Positions 1-6,298 of a stretch of 6,617 nt of DNA are shown one piece after another (position 1 is the stretch's first letter; the number at the start of each line of letters is the position of its first letter). The notes below the pieces were generated by a model that saw nothing but the letters and a program-made list of their open reading frames with translations, was not told the DNA's origin and did not search any database. This DNA is from Desulfobulbaceae bacterium (GTDB lineage Bacteria; Desulfobacterota; Desulfobulbia; Desulfobulbales; DAOVSZ01), in contig DAOVSZ010000155.1 of NCBI GenBank assembly GCA_030627725.1, positions 1 to 6,617 on the forward strand, given 5' to 3'. The translations under genes were made by a program, and so were the position numbers.

Positions 1-30
1 GAACTAAATAGTTAGCCTAAACACCATCTT

Positions 31-178
31 GTAACTGTTTAGCAGTGCCCCAGATGTGTACCCATCCGGGCATAAACTCCAGCAGGCTGACGAGCTATAG
101 TTTGCTATGCGAGAAGGCCTGATCGTGTGCAGCTCAACTCCGCATGGAGAAGCGGATGGAGTGCTGCTGAACAGTTAC
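31..178. repeat. 148-base segment bounded by 15-base terminal inverted repeats (possible MITE-like element)
   Basis: The left arm GTAACTGTTTAGCAG (31-45) and right arm CTGCTGAACAGTTAC (164-178) are inverted copies with one mismatch (position 40 against 169, which would be a G-U pair in RNA). Shorter inverted pairs are nested inside: CCATCCG (62-68) with CGGATGG (153-159), GAGCT (92-96) with AGCTC (131-135), ATAG (97-100) with CTAT (105-108), and TCCGC (139-143) with GCGGA (152-156). The right end overlaps the first base of the rlmE stop codon on the minus strand. No transposase gene is inside and no clear target-site duplication flanks it. It could be a miniature inverted-repeat element, the decayed end of a larger insertion sequence, or a folded RNA at the 3' end of the rlmE transcript. 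The inverted repeat is seen directly; the mobile-element reading is inference. Confidence 0.4.
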
Positions 179-786
179 TAATAACTGAACTTCTCAAGGC
201 GCCCCATCCCAAGCACAAATACCTCGCGGGACTCAGAACGGGAACTCTTTGGTTTAAACACCTTGGTCATGGTAAAATTCCGGCGGACATCCGAAACGAA
301 TTCCCGAAAATCCTCTCCCTCAAACACCTTGCAGTAAAAATTCCCTCCAGGCCGCAACAGATGCCCGGAAAGTTCCAGCACCCGTCGGGAAAGGGTCAAA
401 GACTTTTGCTGGTCCGCCCATTTACTTCCTGTTGTCTGCGGCGCCATATCACTTAAGATCACATCGAAAACAGAACAGACATCCTGCATGGCGGAGACTG
501 CCTCGTCCGTCATGATATCTGCGCATAAAACAGTAACAGGAGCGCCGCCTCTATGCCCTGTTTTTTTCTCCTTACTGATATCAACACCAACGACCTGCCC
601 TTTCGATCCTGCAACTTCTGCGGCGTACATTGACCAGCTGCCCGGCATGCAGCCCAGATCCAGAATGTTATCGCCCTGTTTCAAAAGCCGGTACTTCTGC
701 TGGGCCTCGACAAGCTTATAAACCGAACGGGCGGGATACCCTTCCTGCTGCGCCTTTTTAAAATAGTGATCCTGGACTTTTTTCAT
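178..786 (-). CDS. rlmE: 23S rRNA (uridine-2'-O-)-methyltransferase RlmE (FtsJ/RrmJ)
   Basis: Cytoplasmic SAM-dependent enzyme that 2'-O-methylates U2552 in the A-loop of 23S rRNA late in 50S assembly. The protein is 202 residues from the ATG at 786, close to the family's usual length. The family's K-D-K-E catalytic tetrad is complete: K24 (in ARSVYKL), D113 (VILSDMAP), K153 (NFYCKVFEG) and E188 (SRSESREVFV). SAM motif I reads DLGCMPGSWS instead of the more usual DLGAAPGGWS, and the ribose-binding acidic residue is the D of VGVDIS. An in-frame TTG at 798 would add four residues (MLIK). The ATG is preferred because MKKVQDHYFKKA resembles the start of known homologues, although no strong Shine-Dalgarno sequence precedes either start. 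It lies downstream of rsmI on the same strand, separated by a repeat-containing gap, and its TAG stop touches an inverted-repeat segment. The family call is very secure; the exact start is less so. Confidence 0.95.
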   Translation of the reverse strand: MKKVQDHYFKKAQQEGYPARSVYKLVEAQQKYRLLKQGDNILDLGCMPGSWSMYAAEVAGSKGQVVGVDISKEKKTGHRGGAPVTVLCADIMTDEAVSAMQDVCSVFDVILSDMAPQTTGSKWADQQKSLTLSRRVLELSGHLLRPGGNFYCKVFEGEDFREFVSDVRRNFTMTKVFKPKSSRSESREVFVLGMGRLEKFSY

Positions 787-853
787 CTTTATTAACAATT
801 TACCGCATTCTTATAATTTTTGAAACCCGTAACTCGCTTAATCCAGCGGTGTG

Positions 854-921
854 TTTATTGAGTTGTTGAGTTTATTGAGTTGTTGAGTTCGTTGAGTTGT
901 TGCGCTTAATAACTCAATAAA
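854..921. repeat. 17-base tandem repeat (three copies) with an inverted partial copy
   Basis: The unit TTTATTGAGTTGTTGAG occurs at 854-870, again identically at 871-887, and a third time with three differences at 888-904. Each unit is itself two near-repeats of GAGTTGTT and GAGTTTATT. An 11-base inverted copy, AACTCAATAAA, lies at 911-921 and can pair with 854-864 or 871-881, giving two mutually exclusive hairpins in the rsmI-rlmE transcript. It fills much of the 144-base gap between the rsmI stop and the rlmE start. No T-run follows the stem in the direction of transcription, so it is not a standard intrinsic terminator. Repeat and pairing are read directly from the bases; any function is unknown. 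Confidence 0.85.
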
Positions 922-930
922 CCCTACAAC

Positions 931-1818
931 TCACGCACCCCAAACCTTCAACGCTTCCTGGTAGACTGCCGATCTGGAGGCGCCGATATCTTCCGCTATC
1001 CTTCTCACTGCATCACGCATTGAGAGAGAGGAATTCTCACGGTACCAGGATAAAAGTTCATGGAGATCATGGGTTTCAGGGGTGTTATTTTGAAGCGTCG
1101 CCCCCTCGACTATCACCACAAACTCTCCTTTTATCTTTTTCCTTCCTGAAAAAACATCAACAATTTCCTGCAATGTCCCATTCAGAAGTTCCTCGTGAAT
1201 CTTCGTCAACTCCCTGGCCACGAAAACACGCCTGTCTCCGAAAACATGAAGGCAATCCTTCAATGCCGAGACTACCCTTTTCGGAGACTCATAGAATACG
1301 GATGGTTTTGTCTCTCTGACCTGTGAACTGAGAAATTTCTTTCGCTTGGAAGAGGTCGAAGGAAGAAAGCCCAAAAAAACAAACGGACCTGGCGGGAATC
1401 CGGCCACGCTCACAGCGGCGGTCAGGGCCGAGGCCCCGGGGACGGGAATAACGGCAACACCAAGACGCCTTGCCCTCTGGACAAGAACGCTTCCCGGATC
1501 AGAGATACAAGGAGTGCCGGCATCGGATATCAGCGCAACATCAAGCCCATGGCGCAGTTTTTCGAGAATTTTCTCCGCCCGGCCGGCCTCTTTATCCTTA
1601 AAGTAGCTCAAGAGAGGGGTATGAATATCAAAGGAGGACAGGAGCTTTCTGGAGTGACGGGTATCTTCCGCCGCAATGAGATCAACCTCTCTCAGAATCC
1701 GTAAGGCCCTCTGAGTAATGTCCTCCAGATTGCCGATGGGAGTGGCAACGATATACAAGCAGCCCATATGTCCTGCTGATGCTGTTGGCTTTGATGGGGA
1801 GTGTTCAGAAACAGACAT
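931..1818 (-). CDS. rsmI: 16S rRNA (cytidine(1402)-2'-O)-methyltransferase RsmI
   Basis: Cytoplasmic SAM-dependent enzyme of the tetrapyrrole-methylase fold that 2'-O-methylates C1402 in the decoding centre of 16S rRNA, the base also N4-methylated by RsmH. The protein is 295 residues; E. coli RsmI is 286. Family signatures are clear: LYIVATPIGNLEDITQRAL near the N-terminus, then IAAEDTRHSRKLL, ALISDAGTPCISDPG, VIPVPGASALTAAVSVAG, VFYESPKRV, VARELTKIHEE and the C-terminal region. Two starts are possible. The ATG at 1818 has no obvious Shine-Dalgarno sequence. The ATG at 1767 (residue 18) is preceded by AGGA only three bases away and would remove a low-complexity leader. E. coli RsmI also carries a leader of about a dozen residues before this motif, so the longer form is kept. 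The kinase gene upstream ends 51 bases before it, so co-transcription is likely. rlmE follows downstream, making a small rRNA-modification pair. Confidence 0.95.
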   Translation of the reverse strand: MSVSEHSPSKPTASAGHMGCLYIVATPIGNLEDITQRALRILREVDLIAAEDTRHSRKLLSSFDIHTPLLSYFKDKEAGRAEKILEKLRHGLDVALISDAGTPCISDPGSVLVQRARRLGVAVIPVPGASALTAAVSVAGFPPGPFVFLGFLPSTSSKRKKFLSSQVRETKPSVFYESPKRVVSALKDCLHVFGDRRVFVARELTKIHEELLNGTLQEIVDVFSGRKKIKGEFVVIVEGATLQNNTPETHDLHELLSWYRENSSLSMRDAVRRIAEDIGASRSAVYQEALKVWGA

Positions 1819-1869
1819 GCTATTTTTCTGTCTTGAAATGAGAATGGTGACTTGTCTTAGGGGAAAAGC

Positions 1870-2667
1870 TCACAGTGACGGAATCGTAAGAGTAAAACAC
1901 GTCAGACCGGGAGCACTCTCACATTTTATCTCGCCTCCATAGCGGTCTACCATCTTTTTCACAAAATACAACCCGAGCCCGGGATGGTTCTCCTTTGTTG
2001 AAAAGAAGGGATCATAGATGAAAGCCATGTCTGCATCCGCTATCCCGCAACCGGAATCCTGAATACTCAGCGAAAATCCGTCACCCTGGACCCCTGTTTC
2101 AATCATAATCCGCGGACTCTCGGATGCACGCATCGCATCAATAGCATTCTGAATAAGAGCGGAAACAACCCGTCGGACCTCATTCCGAGCAGCAGGCATT
2201 GGGGGCATATCGTCTGCCAGTTTGAGTTCCTTTTCCACCTTATGTTTAAAAAAAAGGTCAGCACACAGAAACGTGACTTCAGACTGGATGAGCGTATTCA
2301 GTGTAACCTCATCTTCTTGCTCTGATTCTGAAGCCGATGCCATATCCAAGACACGGCCGACGATGTTACGGCTGTCATGGACCTTCTCAACCATATGCTC
2401 CGCTATAACCGCACGCTGCTGCAGGAGCGTCTGCAGCTTTTCAACCCGTTCTCTTGCCTCTCCCTCGGTCGTATTCAGAATCTGCCTGATCTGTTCGTCT
2501 GCCTGACTGAACATCATGCCAAAGAGTTCGGACTGCATGGAAAAGGCCTGAATAACACCGTTAAGATTATGGACCACACCGCGGAACAGTCTGCCGACAA
2601 CAGCATCCTGGGCCTGCAGCTGATACGCCTCTTCCCATTTATCCAGAATTCCGGATTGATCTTCCAT
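1870..2667 (-). CDS. orphan soluble sensor histidine kinase (HisKA-like and HATPase_c domains)
   Basis: Predicted ATP-dependent autophosphorylating histidine kinase of 265 residues. There is no signal peptide or membrane segment and no recognisable PAS, GAF or receiver domain, so it should be cytosolic. The H-box is FRGVVHNLNGVIQAF with candidate phospho-acceptor H33. A long charged, coiled-coil-like stretch (about 55-100) separates it from the second dimerisation helix. The catalytic domain has all the boxes: N box ALIQNAIDAM (N174), G1 DSGCGI (204-209), F box DPFFSTK (219-225) and G2 GLGL (230-233). The ATG at 2667 is supported by GAGAGGA about ten bases upstream. No response regulator is encoded in the window, so partner and signal are unknown. 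It reads away from the divergent metal operon and precedes rsmI by 51 bases. The kinase class is certain; the pathway is not. A role as a histidine phosphotransferase-type adaptor is less likely because the ATP site is intact. Confidence 0.88.
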   Translation of the reverse strand: MEDQSGILDKWEEAYQLQAQDAVVGRLFRGVVHNLNGVIQAFSMQSELFGMMFSQADEQIRQILNTTEGEARERVEKLQTLLQQRAVIAEHMVEKVHDSRNIVGRVLDMASASESEQEDEVTLNTLIQSEVTFLCADLFFKHKVEKELKLADDMPPMPAARNEVRRVVSALIQNAIDAMRASESPRIMIETGVQGDGFSLSIQDSGCGIADADMAFIYDPFFSTKENHPGLGLYFVKKMVDRYGGEIKCESAPGLTCFTLTIPSL

Positions 2668-2784
2668 ACCACCAAATTCCTCTCATAAACTTTAAATGTG
2701 GAATTCAGGTGTACCGAAAATCGCTGAAAAAGTCCATATCAATCTTCCCGGAAGCACCAACAATCTGAATAGTTACAGAAGTTA

Positions 2785-2796
2785 TTCGTTTACGAA
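2785..2796. promoter_or_regulatory. small palindrome in the divergent intergenic region
   Basis: TTCGT (2785-2789) and ACGAA (2792-2796) form a perfect 5-2-5 inverted repeat between the start of the minus-strand kinase gene and the plus-strand metal operon. It lies about 35 bases upstream of the proposed -35 box of the repressor gene, so it could be a regulator site for either direction. Such a short palindrome can also occur by chance in AT-rich DNA. Confidence 0.2.
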
Positions 2797-2819
2797 AACC
2801 GACAAATGTGAAAAAAAAC

Positions 2820-2848
2820 TTGCCTCTGCCACCATCCTGTATTAGTAT
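2820..2848 (+). promoter_or_regulatory. predicted sigma70-type promoter of the arsR-permease operon
   Basis: A -35-like TTGCCT (2820-2825) is followed after 17 bases by a -10-like TAGTAT (2843-2848). Each matches the consensus at about four of six positions. The -10 box lies inside the left arm of the large palindrome at 2836-2877, so a repressor bound there would block polymerase. The assignment rests on matches to consensus and on position only. Confidence 0.45.
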
Positions 2849-2877
2849 ATGAACAACTGCTCATATACTAATACAGG
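2836..2877. promoter_or_regulatory. ArsR/SmtB-type operator, 42-base near-perfect palindrome
   Basis: The left arm CCTGTATTAGTATATGA (2836-2852) and right arm TCATATACTAATACAGG (2861-2877) are perfect 17-base inverted copies around ACAACTGC. Counting inward, the arms extend to 20 bases with one mismatch around a two-base centre. The core ATATGAACAACTGCTCATAT matches the layout of known ArsR/SmtB family operators (inverted ATATGAACA-like half sites). It overlaps the predicted -10 box and ends on the Shine-Dalgarno sequence of the downstream repressor gene, which suggests tight autoregulation relieved by metal binding. Confidence 0.85.
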
Positions 2878-2884
2878 AGACTCT

Positions 2885-3244
2885 ATGCCTTCTCAAAACC
2901 AGGACCAGTGCCAATGCCGAATCATCCATGAAGACAGGGTCAAAAAAGCTGGGGCCTCAGCGCTCCCGGCAAACGAGGTCGAGAAAACAACACAGCTTTT
3001 TAAGGCAATGGGTGACGCAACCAGGCTTAAGATGCTCTGGGCAATGGCGGATGAAGAGATATGTGTCTGTGATCTGGCAGCCAATCTTGAAATTACCGAA
3101 TCCGCTGTAAGCCATCAGCTGCGACACTTACGAACAATAGGTCTTGTCGCCAACAGACGGCAGGGACCTGTATTATATTACCGGCTTGCCGATGATCATG
3201 TTTCAGAGCTGATTTTCACCGCGCTCGAGCATGTGCGGGAGTAA
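2885..3244 (+). CDS. ArsR/SmtB/CadC-family metal-sensing transcriptional repressor
   Basis: Winged-helix homodimeric repressor of 119 residues that should release its operator on binding metal. The ATG at 2885 is chosen because AGGAG (2875-2879) lies five bases upstream. An in-frame ATG at 2849 would sit inside the operator palindrome with no Shine-Dalgarno sequence and would add 12 residues. With the chosen start the length and metal positions fall where SmtB and CadC have them. The alpha3N thiolate site is EEICVCDLA (C60, C62, D63), with C9, C11 and possibly H15 in the N-terminal arm (CQCRIIH). The alpha5 zinc site is D103, H105, H116 and E119, with exactly the SmtB spacing (D-x-H-x10-H-x2-E). 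The recognition helix is ESAVSHQLRHLR, followed by the wing RRQGPVLYYRL. The TAA stop is four bases before the efflux permease start, so the two are probably translationally coupled. Likely inducers are Zn, Cd, Pb or Cu; which one cannot be read from sequence. Confidence 0.93.
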   Translation: MPSQNQDQCQCRIIHEDRVKKAGASALPANEVEKTTQLFKAMGDATRLKMLWAMADEEICVCDLAANLEITESAVSHQLRHLRTIGLVANRRQGPVLYYRLADDHVSELIFTALEHVRE

Positions 3245-3248
3245 CATC

Positions 3249-4418
3249 ATGAACATATTACAATTTATCATTGACATCTTTGCCGCCTCGTGGGACATGC
3301 TGTTGAACGCCTCAGCCTATATCATTTTCGGCATTCTGGCCGGCGGACTTCTGAAGGTCTTTCTCTCACCGGCAACGGTTGCCAGGCATCTCGGTCACGG
3401 CAGATTTCTCTCGGTTATCAAGGCCTCTCTTTTCGGCATTCCGCTTCCGCTCTGCTCCTGCGGGGTGCTGCCTGCTGCCGCCTCGCTCAAGAAACAGGGC
3501 GCAAACAGCGGCGCCACTACCGCATTTCTCATCTCGACCCCTGAATCAGGAATTGACTCCATAAGCATCACCTATGCTCTTTTAGACCCGATCATGACTG
3601 TCGCCCGCCCGATCGCCGCCTTCTGTACTGCGATTGCCGCGGGGATTACAGAGAACCTCATGCAGCCGGCGCCGACCATGAAGATGATGAAGCCCGACCT
3701 TTCATGCCCTGTTGATAACTGCTGTGACGGGACGGAGTGTCATCCTGAGGAACACAAAAAGCACCATTCTCTGCCGGAAAAACTCTTTGCAGGACTCAAA
3801 TTTGCCTTTGGCGAACTGTGGGAGGACCTTGCAGGCTGGTTTTATATCGGAATTCTCTTGAGCGGCATTATAACCGTCCTCGTCCCGGACACATTCATGT
3901 CACACTACCTGGGCGGCGGACTTTCATCGATGCTCATCATGCTTGCAGCCGGCATCCCCCTCTACATCTGCGCAACCGCCTCAACACCAATTGCCGCCGC
4001 CCTGATCCTGAAGGGGGTCAGTCCGGGAGCAGCGCTTGTCTTCTTACTCGCCGGCCCTGCCACAAACGTCACTTCGCTCTCCGTACTGATTGGTTTTCTC
4101 GGAAGAAGGGCAACTATAGTCCTGCTCGCAATCGTTTCCGTCATGAGCATTCTCGCAGGTCTTCTGGTCGACCTGGTCTACGGAAGTCTCGGGATCACCG
4201 CCCGGGCCGTAACCGGCCAGGCAGCTGAGCTTATTCCGTATCCGCTTCAGTTTGCAGCTGCGCTTTTCCTCCTGCTGCTCTCAATAAAGCCGATTGCCAA
4301 GAGCCTGCAAAACAGATTCCAAGGAGGACATGCCCATAGCCACGACTCGCATTCCGCCGACAACTGCGGGTGCTCTTCAAATAAATGCGCCCTGGACGAC
4401 AAAAATACCACAAAGTAG
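3249..4418 (+). CDS. SO_0444-family Cu/Zn efflux permease
   Basis: Inner-membrane permease of the DUF318/ArsP-like superfamily, closest by recall to the SO_0444 family of copper/zinc exporters. The protein is 389 residues from the ATG at 3249, which has CGGGAG (3236-3241) seven bases upstream; an ATG at 3231 inside the repressor gene would add six residues. Two related membrane halves are visible. The first carries PLPLCSCGVLP (C69, C71) followed by GATTAFLISTPESGIDS. The second carries GIPLYICATASTPIAAALILKG and LAGPATNVTSL, so the halves look like an inverted or duplicated pair with about eight to ten membrane segments in all. Between them is a Cys/His-rich loop (C153, C158, C159, C164, H165, H169, H172, H173), and the tail is also Cys/His-rich (H361, H363, H365, H368, C373, C375, C380). 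Both are likely metal-binding. Its position behind a metal-sensing repressor supports a detoxification role. An arsenical (ArsP) substrate is an alternative. Confidence 0.9.
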   Translation: MNILQFIIDIFAASWDMLLNASAYIIFGILAGGLLKVFLSPATVARHLGHGRFLSVIKASLFGIPLPLCSCGVLPAAASLKKQGANSGATTAFLISTPESGIDSISITYALLDPIMTVARPIAAFCTAIAAGITENLMQPAPTMKMMKPDLSCPVDNCCDGTECHPEEHKKHHSLPEKLFAGLKFAFGELWEDLAGWFYIGILLSGIITVLVPDTFMSHYLGGGLSSMLIMLAAGIPLYICATASTPIAAALILKGVSPGAALVFLLAGPATNVTSLSVLIGFLGRRATIVLLAIVSVMSILAGLLVDLVYGSLGITARAVTGQAAELIPYPLQFAAALFLLLLSIKPIAKSLQNRFQGGHAHSHDSHSADNCGCSSNKCALDDKNTTK

Positions 4419-4459
4419 CCTTTTCTTGTTTCTTATTCTTTTTTCTTTCTCCTAACTGC

Positions 4460-4489
4460 TTGACGTTTCGTATTTTGTCTTGATATACT
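4460..4489 (+). promoter_or_regulatory. predicted sigma70 extended -10 promoter of the chemoreceptor gene
   Basis: TTGACG (4460-4465) matches the -35 consensus at five of six positions. After 18 bases comes TATACT (4484-4489), matching the -10 consensus at five of six, directly preceded by TGA, the TGn of an extended -10. The gene start is about 80 bases downstream. The stretch between the permease stop and this promoter (4419-4459) is pyrimidine-rich but has no hairpin. The box quality suggests housekeeping rather than flagellar sigma28 control; no TAAA/GCCGATAA-type pair was seen. Confidence 0.6.
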
Positions 4490-4567
4490 TAACAAATACA
4501 ATAAGTTTCGATCAGGAGCCATACCGAATCCACCTTCTTCTGCAAACATAACCGACAGGAAAATCAA

Positions 4568-6298
4568 ATGGGCAAAAACACTTCTCTTTGCACGAAGATC
4601 TTACTCATTTTCTCCTGCTGTATCACCGCAATCCTGGTTCTTTGCATCTTCATGCATTTCCGTATCCTCTCTGCATCCAAACATGCTACAGCCGAGGCCC
4701 TTCACCTGGCAAACTCAATCGCAAAGGACGGGGTCATGAACAACCAGACGAAAGCGCTGGACAAAGTCCTGACTGAAATCCTGAATACCGACGAGTCCCT
4801 GCAGTTCCTCATGGACCCGAACAACGACACTGCACAACTGGTTGTCAAGGGACTGATCCTCTCCTTTGAATCTCTGAACCGGATGACGTTCTACAATAAG
4901 AACTATAAGATGGTCCTTGAAGAACGTGCCGATGGGACCACTCCAGCGGCGCCTGAAGTTCCCCAAGAATTCAGACCTTTTTTTGAAAAATCAGCGACGG
5001 AATTTACCAATCAATTCTACTTCCGTGACCACAGCAACAGTGAAAAAATCTCTCCGGTCGAGTATTGCGGCATCACCGTATTTGCAGATGATGACGACAA
5101 TATCGTCGGGTACGTCGAAGTCTCTTACCAGGTCGATACATGGGCAAAAAACCTGGGAGATCTGGCAAAATGTTCTATCGGCTTTTACAATAATGAAAAA
5201 CAATCGTTTGCCTTTGGAACGGAACCGGATCTTTTTGCACACATCGACAAGGATATTTCCGCCTCCGACCTCAAGGACGGGAGCGTCCTCAACCGCGCCG
5301 GCAAGGCATATTTCCTCTCCGAACTGGTGCGGATCGTGACACCGGACAAGAAACTCACGTGGATATGGTTTACAAGAGACACTACAGAGAGGTATCTTGC
5401 AGAACGAAAAAACCAGATAGTGACTCTCTCAATTCTCGTTGCGCTCCTCATCTTAAGTTTTGCCGGCACCTTTCTGATCTTAAAACGTACGATCATCAAC
5501 AAGATCATTGCAATTACCGACAGCTTGCTTGAGAACGGTGAACAGGTCGGCGCCTTGTCCACCCAGGTGTCGGAATCCAGCCAGTATATTGCCGAAGGCG
5601 CAACAGAGCAGGCTTCATTTCTCGAAGAGACCTCCGCTACCCTGGAAGAGACAAACGCCATGGTCAGGCAGAATGCCGATAATGCTTTGCATGCAAGCTC
5701 TCTGACCAAGGAGATGAAAAATATCGTCACCGAAGTCAACGATTCAATGACCGACCTGAATCAGGCCATGAAAGAGATCGCCGAGGCCAGCGAATCAACC
5801 AAAAAAATTATCAAGACCATTGATGATATCTCCTTTCAGACAAATCTTCTCGCTTTGAATGCGGCCGTTGAGGCTGCCCGCGCCGGGGAGGCAGGAGCAG
5901 GTTTTGCCGTGGTTGCAGCCGAAGTGAGAAACCTTGCCCAGCGCGCCGCAGAAGCGGCCCAAAACACCACCGATATGATCGAAGACACGATGGCCAAGGT
6001 AGGTGAAGGAGAAAATACGGTCTCCAAGATTTCGACAAGATTTGAAGATATCGTCAAGAATACCAATAGCGTCAGTCAGCTGACGGAAGAGATCACGGCA
6101 GCCACTAACGATCAGGCCCAGGGCGTTTCACAGTTAAACACGGCTGTTTCACAGATGGAGTCAGTCACGCAGCAGAATGCGGCAAACTCTCAGGAAGCGG
6201 CAACTGCTGCGATCAGCCTTGATGAACAGGCTGAAGCAATGAAAGAGAACATCAACGAAATGGCCCGATTGATCGAAGGGAAGGCTGAAAAAAAGTGA
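4568..6298 (+). CDS. methyl-accepting chemotaxis protein without a full HAMP domain
   Basis: Transmembrane chemoreceptor of 576 residues that signals to CheA/CheW. The start has AGGA (4557-4560) seven bases upstream. A short basic N-terminus leads to TM1 (about 10-30). A periplasmic sensor (about 34-280) follows, Cache-like in style (FYNKNYKMVLEE..., ...GITVFADDDDNIVGYVEVSYQ) but not firmly assigned. TM2 is at about 284-305. Next comes only a short linker (about 306-325, RTIINKIIAITDSLLENG), resembling the first HAMP helix alone, then the coiled-coil adaptation region with QASFLEETSATLEETNAMVRQNA. The conserved signalling tip is at about 417-460, including IDDISFQTNLLALNAAVEAARAGE (reported here by its key residues E435, R438, E441) and GFAVVAAEVRNLA. 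The C-terminus ends KAEKK without the pentapeptide that tethers CheR/CheB. The TGA stop lies inside the first unit of a heptamer repeat array. No chemotaxis partner gene is in the window; the ligand is unknown. Confidence 0.95.
   Translation: MGKNTSLCTKILLIFSCCITAILVLCIFMHFRILSASKHATAEALHLANSIAKDGVMNNQTKALDKVLTEILNTDESLQFLMDPNNDTAQLVVKGLILSFESLNRMTFYNKNYKMVLEERADGTTPAAPEVPQEFRPFFEKSATEFTNQFYFRDHSNSEKISPVEYCGITVFADDDDNIVGYVEVSYQVDTWAKNLGDLAKCSIGFYNNEKQSFAFGTEPDLFAHIDKDISASDLKDGSVLNRAGKAYFLSELVRIVTPDKKLTWIWFTRDTTERYLAERKNQIVTLSILVALLILSFAGTFLILKRTIINKIIAITDSLLENGEQVGALSTQVSESSQYIAEGATEQASFLEETSATLEETNAMVRQNADNALHASSLTKEMKNIVTEVNDSMTDLNQAMKEIAEASESTKKIIKTIDDISFQTNLLALNAAVEAARAGEAGAGFAVVAAEVRNLAQRAAEAAQNTTDMIEDTMAKVGEGENTVSKISTRFEDIVKNTNSVSQLTEEITAATNDQAQGVSQLNTAVSQMESVTQQNAANSQEAATAAISLDEQAEAMKENINEMARLIEGKAEKK

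Noticed and set aside
107..184. Short plus-strand frame from ATG at 107, ending in two TAA codons (MREGLIVCSSTPHGEADGV...).
   Set aside because: It reads rather protein-like but is only 24 codons, is interrupted upstream by TAG at 98, and lies within the inverted-repeat segment. It could be a gene remnant, but there is not enough to call it.
127..456. Plus-strand 109-codon frame overlapping rlmE.
   Set aside because: Most of it is antisense to the conserved catalytic part of RlmE; the translation shows no family features.
2668..2760. Minus-strand promoter for the histidine kinase gene (TTGGTG with a weak TATGGA).
   Set aside because: Box matches are poor and several equally weak alternatives exist in this AT-rich region; only the GAGAGGA ribosome site is convincing.
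3818..4228. Plus-strand 136-codon frame inside the permease gene.
   Set aside because: Its arginine-, proline- and histidine-rich translation is typical of a shifted frame over a GC-rich membrane protein gene; the permease frame has clear motifs throughout.
4419..4455. Pyrimidine-rich, T-rich run after the permease stop as a terminator.
   Set aside because: No inverted repeat precedes the T-runs, so an intrinsic terminator cannot be supported.
5185..5739. Minus-strand open frame of 184 codons opposite the chemoreceptor gene.
   Set aside because: It is antisense to the well-supported chemoreceptor coding region, including TM2 and adaptation helices, and its translation has no recognisable domain.
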